Made by a program: the position numbers and the translations under genes. Shown piece after piece: positions 27,157-35,811 of a DNA stretch of 64,000 nucleotides. The DNA comes from Paludibacter sp. Lineage in GTDB: Bacteria; Bacteroidota; Bacteroidia; Bacteroidales; Paludibacteraceae. Under the pieces are notes generated by a model. The model was not told the DNA's origin and did no database searches. It saw only the letters and a program-made list of their open reading frames with translations. Location of the stretch: the NCBI RefSeq assembly GCF_009712605.1, contig NZ_WASO01000014.1, positions 248,001 to 312,000 on the forward strand, in the 5' to 3' direction. Position 1 is the stretch's first letter. Each line of letters opens with the position of its first letter.

Positions 27157-27164
27157 CAAAGATA
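27157..27164 (-). promoter_or_regulatory. Promoter box of the thiamin operon
   Basis: The minus strand reads TATCTTTG, a match to TAnnTTTG. Transcription would begin around 27150, at the edge of the riboswitch. Confidence 0.6.
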
Positions 27165-27247
27165 GTGAAAAATGGATAGGATAGACAGTGACTAACTAAA
27201 TTTAGATGTTTTGTCTTAATAGTGTTAATGCAAAAGTATGGAGATAG

Positions 27248-27688
27248 TCAAAGAATAAGGTCGCAGTTGCGTTCTGTCTCATTAATTTGGGCACCTAAAC
27301 TTTTATAGAAACCTATAGCCGGAGTATTCCATTCGGAGACTTGCCAGCGTAACTTGCTGCAATGTTCTTTTGTTGCCAAATCAATGATGCTGTTGATGAG
27401 TTTTGTGCCAATTCCTTGTGCGCGATATTCGGGTTTGACGTACAGATCGTCCATATAGAACGATTTGCCAATCCACGTGTAATAAGCAAAAAAGCAGGTG
27501 GCATAGCCAATTATAGTATTCTCTTCATTTACTGCGGCATATCCGTTAATGTAATCTTTTTCGGCAATCATTTTCTCAACCGTATTGGTCATCAGCTCGG
27601 GAGCTTTCTCAAAGATGGCAAACTCTTTGAACAAAGCAACAAGTTGAGTGAAATCAGCTTCTTCAATTGGACGTATCTGTATTGACAT
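27248..27688 (-). CDS. GNAT-family N-acetyltransferase
   Basis: This 146-residue acetyltransferase resembles the diamine/spermidine acetyltransferase branch. It shows IRPIEEADF at the N-terminus, SFYMDDLYVKPEYRAQGIGT with the acetyl-CoA-binding QxxGxG near residue 93, and WNTPAIGFYKSLGA near residue 124. The FYMDDLYV motif is typical of SAT-like enzymes acting on amines, but the substrate is not fixed by sequence. A TAATTTTG box at 27705-27712 on the minus strand may be its promoter. It is not part of the thiamin operon. Confidence 0.85.
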   Translation of the reverse strand: MSIQIRPIEEADFTQLVALFKEFAIFEKAPELMTNTVEKMIAEKDYINGYAAVNEENTIIGYATCFFAYYTWIGKSFYMDDLYVKPEYRAQGIGTKLINSIIDLATKEHCSKLRWQVSEWNTPAIGFYKSLGAQINETERNCDLIL

Positions 27689-27891
27689 ATCGTATAATTT
27701 TCTGCAAAATTAGGAATTTTGTTTTATGAATCAGATATGACTTGCCGGATAAGAGTCGTTGTTTTGGGATCAATAGGGTCGGGTATCTAACAAAAAAAGC
27801 TTTATGACGGGTAATATCTTCGGATTAACCGTGCATAAAGCCTTGAATTTGAACAAAAATATCTGACTGATACTTGTTTGTCAGTTTTATG

Positions 27892-28245
27892 TTAAGCGCT
27901 GCCAGTGTTATAGGTAACAGAAGAAATAGACTTTTGAGGAACAATGTATTCTTCGCAGAAATTTTCAAAAACAAGAGTTACATCTTTGATGAAATTTTCT
28001 TTTGAGAAGTTGAAAAGTCTTCTCGGGGTTTCGTTTTCAATAATGTTGATGAAAATGTAGTTCTGATGCTTTTTCAGAATAATCATGTTTTTGTTCTGTT
28101 TACTCTGTTTCATCCGGTGCGATTCAGTTGTCAGAACTGCTGTTTCATCACTGTAATTTGCATCGCTGAACTCTATGTTATGGTTCAGGTAGTTTAAGAC
28201 AGAATGCAAATCAGTCGTAACTAATTTAAAGGATGACGTTCTCAT
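27892..28245 (-). CDS. Hypothetical protein, 117 residues
   Basis: I do not recognise this protein. It has no signal peptide or membrane segment. The sequence alternates charged and hydrophobic residues (for example LKKHQNYIFINIIENE near residue 78) as in a small mixed fold, followed by a helix rich in Phe and Glu. It stands alone. A -7 box at 28329-28336 and a leader hairpin at 28262-28297 suggest it is expressed and perhaps regulated at the RNA level. Confidence 0.55.
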   Translation of the reverse strand: MRTSSFKLVTTDLHSVLNYLNHNIEFSDANYSDETAVLTTESHRMKQSKQNKNMIILKKHQNYIFINIIENETPRRLFNFSKENFIKDVTLVFENFCEEYIVPQKSISSVTYNTGSA

Positions 28246-28261
28246 TCTCTTTAGATTTTGG

Positions 28262-28297
28262 AAGATTCAAGACCTTTAAGGTCACATTTTGAATCTT
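28262..28297 (-). promoter_or_regulatory. Leader hairpin before the 117-residue gene
   Basis: AAGATTCAA (28262-28270) pairs with TTGAATCTT (28289-28297), and between them is the palindrome GACCTTTAAGGTC. It lies in the presumed 5' leader, 16 bases from the start codon. Confidence 0.4.
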
Positions 28298-28328
28298 TGA
28301 TTTTGGTTGCACAATGATTTTGGTTCTT

Positions 28329-28336
28329 CAAATATA
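28329..28336 (-). promoter_or_regulatory. -7 promoter box for the 117-residue gene
   Basis: The minus strand reads TATATTTG. The expected leader is about 77 bases and contains the hairpin at 28262-28297. Confidence 0.45.
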
Positions 28337-28640
28337 ATACATTATTTCACATATTCATTAGTAATTAACATATAAAACGCATTAAATAATAAAATAAGTA
28401 AATGTGCATTTGTAATGTATTGATATGTAGTGTTATATGCGTGTTTGGTGGGTGCTGTTTCATGGTGGTGCGAATAAAAGATTGTTTTTCTCTATTTTCA
28501 CCAAAAAGATTGTCGTTTTTTTTATTGACACAAAGGGGGGCGGCACGCAAGTTGTTTAACCTGTGTGAGTTTTGCAATGCGGGCTTATTTTCTGAAGTGT
28601 ATTGCTAAAGAGAAACTATTCTGAGAAATGGAATGGTGTG

Positions 28641-29825
28641 TTATCGATCTTCAGTCGAAACTACTATTCCGTTGGCCAGATAATTGTTGTTTTTCAACAA
28701 ACGACTGAGATTGTAAGTCATTATTGATCCTGATCTTGGAGTAATGGATTCAACCCGTATTTCAGTTATCCGGTTTTGTGTGTATTTGAGGCAAATATCT
28801 CCCCGGGTAAGTTGCTGCGTGGGGATGTTATACTTTTTGCGGGTCAATGCAGGTTTACAGGAACACCAGCCTTTCCCCTTTACAAAATACGGATGATCTG
28901 CCGTATTGATGTTTACGGTATGGTCGCTAAATGCAATTTTTACCATATCATCATGTGCAACAGAGTCAATCTTTTGAACAATATCAGTTACGGGTTTCAG
29001 CGTTTTCATGTCCACTGTTACTATTTTATCTCCCGTTTTTACTGTTTTGATGGATTTTGTAGTTCCGTCTGGAAGTACAATTTGTGTGTTCCCTTCTAAA
29101 CAGAAGGAAATATAGCAGTATCCGGGCGTAATTGTAGTTTTTCCGGTAACCAGATCGATCAGGCCGGTAATGCATTGGTTTTTATCCCAATTAATATCTC
29201 CTGAAGCCTGAAGATACGGATGACCGTTCGTGGAATTGATTTTGTTGGCATTTTTATAAAGAATAGTGCTTGTACAAAGTGTATCGGTCTTGGCCGCTTT
29301 AATTAATGCTTTAAGCGCAGCTTGCCGGGAAGTGTATTTTAGTGTGTTGACAGATGCTACGTTGAACATGTGAGCACTGAATGCCGATGCGTCAATAAGG
29401 CTGTTAATCTGGTCTTTGGTGAGTAACGTAGTTCTTGGCACAGAGATAGATGGATATAAACCGGCTGTCGAAGAATTCAGAAAAACGGGGAAAGAGTCAT
29501 ACAGGATTGTTTCAGCCCAGTCTATTTTTACTTTATAGCTAATGCCGAAAGAAATGCCATCGTTCCATTTTCCGATGCCTGTGCTGCAAGGGGAAATGTG
29601 AGCGTTAAAGTAATCTTCCGTCATGTTGTTTCTGGAAAGGAAGAGTTGTTTCCAGACATTGAAGTAGTTCAGGCATGTATCGCTGGTGCCGAATAGGTCA
29701 CTACAAACTATTGGGTCAGTCTGCATGGCATAACGGGAACAATCGCATTTGCGGGTTGTATATTCAGTAATGGTGCATGATCCCAGAAAGAAGATGCCAA
29801 TGACGAAACCAATCAATTTCTTCAT
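28641..29825 (-). CDS. Lipoprotein with C-terminal Hint (Hedgehog/intein) domain
   Basis: This 394-residue protein has a lipobox (FLGSC, Cys17) and an unknown N-terminal region to about residue 240. A Hint domain from Cys242 to the end follows (genomic 28641-29102). It shows CLEGNTQIVLPDG (the nucleophile Cys and first block), the TADH motif at 308-311, and YNLSRLLKNN..NYLANGIVV as the last block. The usual final His-Asn of inteins is absent, so it cannot splice like an intein. Hint domains cleave or transfer the protein before their Cys by an N-S acyl shift. The role here is unknown. It is encoded 19 bp after a small lipoprotein gene and has a truncated relative at 30660-30932. Confidence 0.75.
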   Translation of the reverse strand: MKKLIGFVIGIFFLGSCTITEYTTRKCDCSRYAMQTDPIVCSDLFGTSDTCLNYFNVWKQLFLSRNNMTEDYFNAHISPCSTGIGKWNDGISFGISYKVKIDWAETILYDSFPVFLNSSTAGLYPSISVPRTTLLTKDQINSLIDASAFSAHMFNVASVNTLKYTSRQAALKALIKAAKTDTLCTSTILYKNANKINSTNGHPYLQASGDINWDKNQCITGLIDLVTGKTTITPGYCYISFCLEGNTQIVLPDGTTKSIKTVKTGDKIVTVDMKTLKPVTDIVQKIDSVAHDDMVKIAFSDHTVNINTADHPYFVKGKGWCSCKPALTRKKYNIPTQQLTRGDICLKYTQNRITEIRVESITPRSGSIMTYNLSRLLKNNNYLANGIVVSTEDR

Positions 29826-29844
29826 AAGCCGGTTGTTTATGCCT

Positions 29845-30255
29845 TTATTGGCGTTTTAATTTATAGCGGTCGATGTGCGTATCTGATGTTGCTGAACGAT
29901 AATCTTTTGATATTTCAATCGAGTCATTCTTAATTTTGATTTTGTATTTCCCGCCAAGTATTAGCGATCCGTCAAAATTGGCTGTCCATGCGCATTCATT
30001 CGTAAAAATAATAGTGTCGCCAATAATAGAGTAGGTGCCTTTGCAAAGTGCAGGGTAGTATGGTTTGCTGCTTGAGCCCGACCACGTGTTACCCGAAAAC
30101 CGAAGGGTTACGGTTGAAGTGTCTGTCGGTTGCCAGATTATCTCTCTTTTGAAAGAGCCTTTATAGGTGCCATCAGCAAACGTATAGTTTTCTTGTATGG
30201 TACTGCAACCCCAAACGCATACAATTAATGCTAATGCCAACATGAATCTTTTCAT
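29845..30255 (-). CDS. Small lipoprotein, function unknown
   Basis: This 136-residue protein has a lipoprotein signal peptide (MKRFMLALALIVCVWGC). The remainder is beta-rich, with a lipocalin-like look (FADGTYKGSF, TVTLRFSGNTWSGS, GTYSIIGDTIIFT, GGKYKIKIKND). Such small beta lipoproteins are common in Bacteroidota; no function can be given. It lies 19 bp before the Hint lipoprotein gene on the same strand, so the two are probably made together. Confidence 0.65.
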   Translation of the reverse strand: MKRFMLALALIVCVWGCSTIQENYTFADGTYKGSFKREIIWQPTDTSTVTLRFSGNTWSGSSSKPYYPALCKGTYSIIGDTIIFTNECAWTANFDGSLILGGKYKIKIKNDSIEISKDYRSATSDTHIDRYKLKRQ

Positions 30256-30390
30256 AATTCGGTAAGATTACTACTGTTATTCTTCAGAAAAACAGATATA
30301 AACTATAGATGCATATTGCCTCGTAAATGCTGCTTTTAGTTGATATTGAGGAGGAATCTTTAACTCCGGAGAGATTGCCTCTTCGCATTA

Positions 30391-30612
30391 TTATAGAAAT
30401 TTTTTGATGATGGCTATAATGGCAGATAGGACGACGCTTGCCAGTATCATGGTGGTTATCGGGAAATAGAATTTGACATTCTCCTTTTCAATACGAATAT
30501 CTCCGGGTAATCGTCCCAACCATGATAATTTATCCCCGGCAAAGTAAACCACAATTCCGGCAATTACTATGAGAATGCCTGCAATGATTAAGATTTTACC
30601 GATCGGGTGCAT
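30391..30612 (-). CDS. DUF2905-family membrane protein
   Basis: This 73-residue protein has two membrane segments joined by the loop WLGRLPGDIRIEKENVKFYF, the signature of the DUF2905 family found across many bacteria. Its job is not known. It is encoded between the truncated Hint-family relative and the small lipoprotein, on the same strand. Confidence 0.85.
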   Translation of the reverse strand: MHPIGKILIIAGILIVIAGIVVYFAGDKLSWLGRLPGDIRIEKENVKFYFPITTMILASVVLSAIIAIIKKFL

Positions 30613-30659
30613 TATTGGTAAGGTTTATCGGTTAGTGTTTCCGGGAAAGAATGAAGTGC

Positions 30660-30932
30660 TTAAATTATCACCGGTGTTGATGTAACAACGGTAATATGGT
30701 TGCTATAATACTCCTGACGAACCAGATCCTGTGTCAGAAAAAGTTTTTCCCACATGGTGCGATAAGCCGCATTGGTATCGATGTCGCAAGCCATTCTTGT
30801 GGCGGAAGAATCTGCTACAGCCGGTTTTAATGCTCTTTGGTAGCGATATTCTTTTAATACCAGCAACGCAAGCACCAACACACAGGCCAGAAAGCCTAAT
30901 AACCATTTAGTGACTTTTGTTTTCATATGCAA
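30660..30932 (-). pseudogene. Truncated relative of the Hint lipoprotein N-terminus
   Basis: This 90-residue frame has one membrane segment (WLLGFLACVLVLALLVL) and then MWEKLFLTQDLVRQEYYSNH, which matches the Hint lipoprotein around residues 58-76 (VWKQLFLSRNNMTEDYFNAH) in spacing and residues. It stops shortly after, where the larger protein continues for 310 residues, and lacks the lipobox. It is either a decayed copy or a small protein in its own right with a shared N-terminal module. It is 48 bp before the DUF2905 gene. Confidence 0.6.
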
Positions 30933-31059
30933 AAAAGAGTTGATAGTTTCGTTTGAGCCTAATTATAATTCAGCTTTTTACTATTGCACGTGTTGTCTGC
31001 ACTAGTGATGTCACCTGTATAATTAGTTAGGAGGTTCCCGGAATAATTCATTTCGAAGT

Positions 31060-31096
31060 AGCTTGCCAGGACAATCCTTGTGGTTGTCCTAAAGCT
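31060..31096. repeat. Intergenic hairpin
   Basis: AGGACAA (31068-31074) pairs with TTGTCCT (31084-31090), extended by AGCTT / AAGCT after a small bulge. No T-run follows on either strand. It lies between the K+ channel gene and the truncated Hint relative. Confidence 0.4.
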
Positions 31097-31197
31097 GATA
31101 TTAAAGGAACTAATTCTATGTAACATCTATTTTTAGTCAGTAAAATTAGTTTAGCTTGGTATGAATGCAAAAAACAGACTTTCATAAACTGGAAGAA

Positions 31198-31959
31198 TTA
31201 ATTCATGCTTTCTATAAGGATTTTACTTTTCTGTTCATTAAATTCGTCTTCACTCAATATGCCTCTTTCCTGTAATTCTTTTAGTTTTTCAAGTTGGGTA
31301 ATCCAATCATTGTTATCTTTTGCATCTGAATTATTGAGAAACCAAGATGCTACATATCCGGTAAAAGTACCAAAGAGCCCAACGCCGGTTGTCATTAAAA
31401 TAGTTGCAATCAATCTTCCTTCAGTGGTAATCGGATATTTATCTCCATATCCCACTGTTGTAATAGTCGTAAAAGCCCACCATAAAGCATCTTCCGCGCT
31501 TTTGATATTGGAGGCTGGGGCTGTTTCAACCTGCAATATTCCTATGGATCCAAATATTAATGTCAGAAAAGCAATTAAAGCCACTGCGGCAAATGTCCCG
31601 TTTATCCTTGATTTGAAAATATGTTGTATTAAAAAGCGCACAGAACGAAACGCTCGCATTACCCGGATAACTCTTATTAATCTGATAGTTCTTCCATATT
31701 GCAGAAAAGTGAAAGTCGGAATGCTTGATACAAAGTCAATCCATCCCCAACGCATAAACTGCAATTTTGATTTTGCTTTAAAGAAACGATAAAAGAAGTC
31801 ATATAAAAATATGATGCAGATCATATTATCTATTAATGAAATCAATTGTGACGTTTCTGGCGAAAGCTTAAAAAAGGAATCTATCAGTAAGGCCACAAGT
31901 ACATAAATGGACAGAACCATTATCGTGATATCCAAAAAAGTGAGCTTCTGCTGGTTCAT
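31198..31959 (-). CDS. Voltage-gated potassium channel with C-terminal SHOCT-like domain
   Basis: This 253-residue inner-membrane protein has a six-segment voltage-gated layout. The S4 voltage sensor is the arginine-rich stretch from GRTIRLIRVIRVMRAFRSVR (residues about 89-108), and the K+ selectivity filter is TTVGYGD at 167-173 before the last segment. Residues about 216-250 (LEKLKELQERGILSEDEFNE) form a short SHOCT-type helical pair, where known channels carry RCK or other domains. It probably sets membrane potential or K+ flux. A TAAATTTG box at 32039-32046 (minus) may be its promoter. Confidence 0.88.
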   Translation of the reverse strand: MNQQKLTFLDITIMVLSIYVLVALLIDSFFKLSPETSQLISLIDNMICIIFLYDFFYRFFKAKSKLQFMRWGWIDFVSSIPTFTFLQYGRTIRLIRVIRVMRAFRSVRFLIQHIFKSRINGTFAAVALIAFLTLIFGSIGILQVETAPASNIKSAEDALWWAFTTITTVGYGDKYPITTEGRLIATILMTTGVGLFGTFTGYVASWFLNNSDAKDNNDWITQLEKLKELQERGILSEDEFNEQKSKILIESMN

Positions 31960-32523
31960 TGAGAGACTGCTTTTGATTAAATTATTTAAGGATTATTGCT
32001 TTGTGCTAGTTTATACATTTTCAACTAAATTTCCTTCGCAAATTTACATTTAATTTCTAAATAAATTAATTGAATTGTTTTTTCTTTCTTTGTTTTGGTG
32101 ATTAAATACGGAGAGGGCAGAATAGCACCAACTTTGGCTGCAATACTGATGTATTACTCATATTGTCAGTGTGATAAGAGGGACAGAAGTGTGTTGTTGG
32201 AAAGGAGATATTATGCCAAGAAAAGACGGCATCATTAAGGCTGTCACAGGGAGTGATGTGCTTTGCAGAATATGTGTGGAGAAAATAACAACAATCCGGT
32301 TAACCGTATGTTGTTACGGATAATTGGATTGAAGTGGAGGTGAGGTATAGTGTTAAGGATAACTAAGGACATGGTATGCTCAAAAAAGGAGAGAGGCGGA
32401 GATGGGCGGGTGCTAACCAAACGCTGTTCTCAAAGAATTTACCTTATTCTCCTTTTTTATTATCCAGATTGCCGCAATAAAAGAATTTGCAAGCTAACCT
32501 AAATGAAAGAGTCGTTTTGTCTT
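31960..32523. other. Long intergenic region
   Basis: These 564 bases hold a minus-strand TAAATTTG box (32039-32046), a 36-codon plus-strand reading frame with a strong ribosome site (32213-32323), and a loose long-loop hairpin (about 32384-32395 with 32450-32461) with T- and A-runs that could end transcripts. The rest shows nothing. Confidence 0.45.
32213..32323 (+). CDS. Possible 36-residue small protein
   Basis: An ATG at 32213 follows AAAGGAGATATT, an unusually strong Shine-Dalgarno site for this genome. It opens a frame starting MPRKDGIIKAVTG, with CRIC and CC pairs further on, ending at 32323. No family is recognised and no promoter is clear. It could be chance. Confidence 0.25.
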   Translation: MPRKDGIIKAVTGSDVLCRICVEKITTIRLTVCCYG

Positions 32524-33300
32524 TTACTGAAAGGATACAGTTCCCATATCGGTTACTTGCCCTGATGTTACAAGTACATTATCAATAGTTTTGTTTATAT
32601 AAGGCGATATAGGCTGAAATACAACCTTGTATGTTCCGGCGGCAATGCCTCTCAACAGAAATTTCCCGTCACTACCGGCTATAGTCCCGATAGTGTCACC
32701 ACCGGCTATTGCCGTAACATAGGGTGCTGCTGCCACTGGAGATACCATGCCTTTAATTGCGCCACTTGTTGCTTTGGTGAATGTGCGGATTACGGGTTTC
32801 AGGTTAAATCCGCCATTTCCTTTTGCCACGATAGAACGGGCTGCATCAAAATCAATCCACAACTGATAATCCACACCTTCGGTCAGTATGGCGTTGATAT
32901 TGAATTTCAAACCCGACTGCATGGCTGACGGTGTGTCGAGCGTGTACAGTTGGTTATTGATTTTTACCTGATTGTTCGACCCCAACACGAGGCGCATCTG
33001 GGTGATTTGGCCGGCCGGCAGTTCTATTTTGGCCAGAAGAGTATCCATGCCATTCCTGAAATCAAGCAGGTTGTACACCCCTGATCTGATAGGTAGTGAT
33101 AGCCAGTTATCAGTTACGCCCGTTGCTGCAACATTGATTTGGGCGCTTTGAATATCAATAAGAACTTGTTGAAAATTAGCAGGAGCATCTGTCAGACGAA
33201 CGGAAAAGGTGGCATTTTTCACCGGAGTTGTCGTGCAGGACGACAAACCCAGAATAATTGTGCTGACCACGATAACGATAGTAATGATTTTCTGATACAT
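32524..33300 (-). CDS. DUF4382-containing lipoprotein
   Basis: This exported lipoprotein has about 258 residues (start MYQKII at 33300; a longer reading begins three codons upstream). The lipobox is LGLSSC. The DUF4382 domain begins ATFSVRLTDAPANFQQVLID and includes YNLLDFRNGMDTLLA and ITQMRLVLGSNN. A carboxypeptidase-regulatory-like beta-sandwich follows (GSDGKFLLRGIAAGTYKVVF near residue 218). Such proteins are surface or periplasmic and of unknown role. It appears to be a single gene. Confidence 0.8.
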   Translation of the reverse strand: MYQKIITIVIVVSTIILGLSSCTTTPVKNATFSVRLTDAPANFQQVLIDIQSAQINVAATGVTDNWLSLPIRSGVYNLLDFRNGMDTLLAKIELPAGQITQMRLVLGSNNQVKINNQLYTLDTPSAMQSGLKFNINAILTEGVDYQLWIDFDAARSIVAKGNGGFNLKPVIRTFTKATSGAIKGMVSPVAAAPYVTAIAGGDTIGTIAGSDGKFLLRGIAAGTYKVVFQPISPYINKTIDNVLVTSGQVTDMGTVSFQ

Positions 33301-33602
33301 AACATTCAAATTAAAGATGGTACATTCCAGACTTTGTAGTAATATTTTCTTAAGAGAGGTTCGTAATGTGCTTCGTAAAATACGATGTAAAATTACTGTG
33401 TTGTAACCCGGAAGTCAATAGTATGAATGATCTTTAACTTGTAAAATGACAGAAAATTAAACCGTTTATATAAAGAAAAGAAATAGGTAAAAAGAGTATT
33501 TTTTAGTTGTGTTTGCTCTATATTCAATTCAAACATACCCATGAGATGTTTGAGTTGAATGTAGAGCTTTGATATATATAATATTATGGGTTGGAAACGA
33601 AC

Positions 33603-35135
33603 TTATCGCTTCAGTTTTAGTTCATACAAATCGTTACGCCGGTCTTTCAGGTTGCGTACGCTACCATAGGTGTGAAGTTCGGTGAGCAATGAGATGTCCA
33701 CATCCGACACCATTATCATTTCGGTGTTGGGAGTAGCCTCGGCACATTTGCCATCGGTAGGGAAAGCGAAATCGCATGGCGAAAATACTCCCGACTGAGC
33801 ATACTGGATGTCCATGTTGTGAACGCGAGGAAGATTGCCAACACAACCCGCTATCACGACGTAGCACTCGTTTTCAATAGCACGTGCCTGTGCGCAGATG
33901 CGTACCCTCGAATAGCCGTTTTGGGTATCGGTAAGGAAGGGAACAAACAATATCTGCATGCCCTGATCGGCCATAATACGGGGCAGCTCAGGATATTCCA
34001 CGTCGTAACAAATCAGTACGCCGATACGGGCGCAATCGGTATCGAAAGTCTTTATCACCTTGCCGCCTGTAAGCCCCCAGCTTTTAATTTCGTCGGGTGT
34101 CACATGAATTTTCTCGTAAGTGTCGTAAGTGCCATCTCTGCGACAAAGAAAACCGACATTGTGCAGGTCGTTGCCCCGTAACTGAGGCATGCTTCCGGTA
34201 ATGATATTGGTGTTGTAACTGATAGCCAGACTTATAAATCGTTTGCGTATCTCGTCTGTATATTGCGCCAGTTCGCGAATAGCCTGCGACTCGCCCAGAT
34301 GGTTGAATTTCGCCATCAGCGGAGCATTGAAATATTCGGGGAAAAGCACGAAATCGCTTTTGTAATCCGACACCGCATCCACAAAAAATTCCACCTGTTC
34401 AAAGAGATCGTCCACCGACTGGTAATTGCGCATCTGCCACTGCACTAATCCGACGCGAATACTGGTCTTTGGAGGTATAAAGTCGGGGGTGGGTGCCTGA
34501 TAATAGATATTATCCCATTGCATGAGACAGGCAAAATGTTTCGATTCTTCATCGTTGGGAAGGTAGTTGGTTATCACCTTGCGTACGTGAAAATCGTTCG
34601 ATAACTGAAAGGTGAGCACCGGGTCGAAAATCTCTTTTTTGCGTACCTTTTCTATGTATTCTTTCGGGCGGATTTCGTCGGCATACTTGTGGTAATTGGG
34701 CAACCGACCGCCAAACATGATGGCTTTCAGATTAAGAGTTTCGCAGAGCTCTTTGCGATAATCGTACATGCGTCGGGCAAGGCGTAGTCCTCTGTATTGC
34801 GGATGAATGAATACCTCTATTCCGTACAGGATATTGCCGTTTGGATTATGAGTGTCGAAGGATTCGTTACCCGTCACCGAAGCATAGGTGTGATCGTTTT
34901 TGACTAGATCATAGTCCACGATAATTGAAAGCGCGCAACCCACGATTTTTTTATCCACAACGGTAACCACTTGACCTTCCGGAAAGATGGTGATAAGCTT
35001 GTCTATTTGTTTTCGCGACCAAAATACATCGCTTCCGTCGCTGTAAGTGCGTGTAAACGACTGTGCCAGTTGCTTGTAATCATTTCGGTGCAACGGACGA
35101 ATGGAAACTTTACTGATTTCAGGTATATTATCCAT
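33603..35135 (-). CDS. GNAT acetyltransferase fused to a carbon-nitrogen hydrolase (nitrilase superfamily)
   Basis: This two-domain protein has 510 residues. Residues 1 to about 215 are a GNAT domain with GIEVFIHPQYRGLRLARRMY (acetyl-CoA loop, residues 105-124). Residues about 225-510 are a nitrilase-type amidase with the triad E267 (FPEYF), K342 (YEKIHV) and C376 (ICYDVEYP). The same fusion recurs in Bacteroidota. The pair could acetylate an amine and hydrolyse an amide or nitrile on related compounds; the substrate is unknown. A TATATTTG box at 35166-35173 (minus) precedes it. Confidence 0.9.
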   Translation of the reverse strand: MDNIPEISKVSIRPLHRNDYKQLAQSFTRTYSDGSDVFWSRKQIDKLITIFPEGQVVTVVDKKIVGCALSIIVDYDLVKNDHTYASVTGNESFDTHNPNGNILYGIEVFIHPQYRGLRLARRMYDYRKELCETLNLKAIMFGGRLPNYHKYADEIRPKEYIEKVRKKEIFDPVLTFQLSNDFHVRKVITNYLPNDEESKHFACLMQWDNIYYQAPTPDFIPPKTSIRVGLVQWQMRNYQSVDDLFEQVEFFVDAVSDYKSDFVLFPEYFNAPLMAKFNHLGESQAIRELAQYTDEIRKRFISLAISYNTNIITGSMPQLRGNDLHNVGFLCRRDGTYDTYEKIHVTPDEIKSWGLTGGKVIKTFDTDCARIGVLICYDVEYPELPRIMADQGMQILFVPFLTDTQNGYSRVRICAQARAIENECYVVIAGCVGNLPRVHNMDIQYAQSGVFSPCDFAFPTDGKCAEATPNTEMIMVSDVDISLLTELHTYGSVRNLKDRRNDLYELKLKR

Positions 35136-35424
35136 ACGAATCGCATTTTATGAATTTAAGAAAAACAAATATAAAAGGAATATGTTGCATGTCAAATACA
35201 AAAAACGCTTTTTAGGAAAATGAATTGTCGCTTTTGTTCTGAAAAGCTGGTATGTATACTCATGTTGTGTAACAAGTGTATCTAGGCGGGATTGATGAAA
35301 GATATTGTGTTTATGGCACAGTTCCGATAGGGATTTGTATCGGATTGGACGGTTATTGCGAAAAGGTAAAAATAATAGCAGATCGATTCACATCGACCTG
35401 CTACCCATAATCTAAAGAGAAAAA

Positions 35425-35453
35425 TAACATGACAGACACATTCTGTCATGTTA
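35425..35453. repeat. Perfect 12-bp stem-loop
   Basis: TAACATGACAGA (35425-35436) pairs perfectly with TCTGTCATGTTA (35442-35453) across a 5-base loop. A weaker hairpin (TAGCAG..CTGCTA type) lies about 30 bases upstream. No T-run follows. Confidence 0.55.
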
Positions 35454-35811
35454 AGGGATAAATAGTTCCTATAATGATCTTATTGTATTTTAAAGTTGTT
35501 TATCCAGCTCAATAATCATATGCAAAGTTACAAAATTGTCTGCTGTAGGAGTAGTTTGTGCTGTGGGAAAAGAGAATGATCAAGAAAAATACTACATTTA
35601 AATATGTGATGAAATTAAATTATTCTTCATTTTGTTGTTAATGTGACATAAAATAGAGTTGATGAGAATAACTATATTAATGTTATAGTGTAATTAAATA
35701 TTAAATTCAAACGTTTGCACTAACAATTTATCTTTTCGAGATTTTGATTTTTGACTTGTTTTTTTACATATTTACCTGAATAAGCATATTGGCAAGCTAT
35801 CCGAATGAACC

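Larger units (their letters stand above)
28246..28640. other. AT-rich intergenic region
   Basis: These 395 bases hold the promoter box and leader hairpin of the 117-residue gene. Two overlapping opposite-strand frames of about 70 codons (28365-28577 minus, 28402-28608 plus) have no recognisable protein character. Nothing else was seen. Confidence 0.5.

Noticed and set aside
28365-28608. Two opposite-strand frames of about 70 codons in the gap before the Hint lipoprotein
   Set aside because: They overlap each other, have no promoter or ribosome site and no recognisable protein character.
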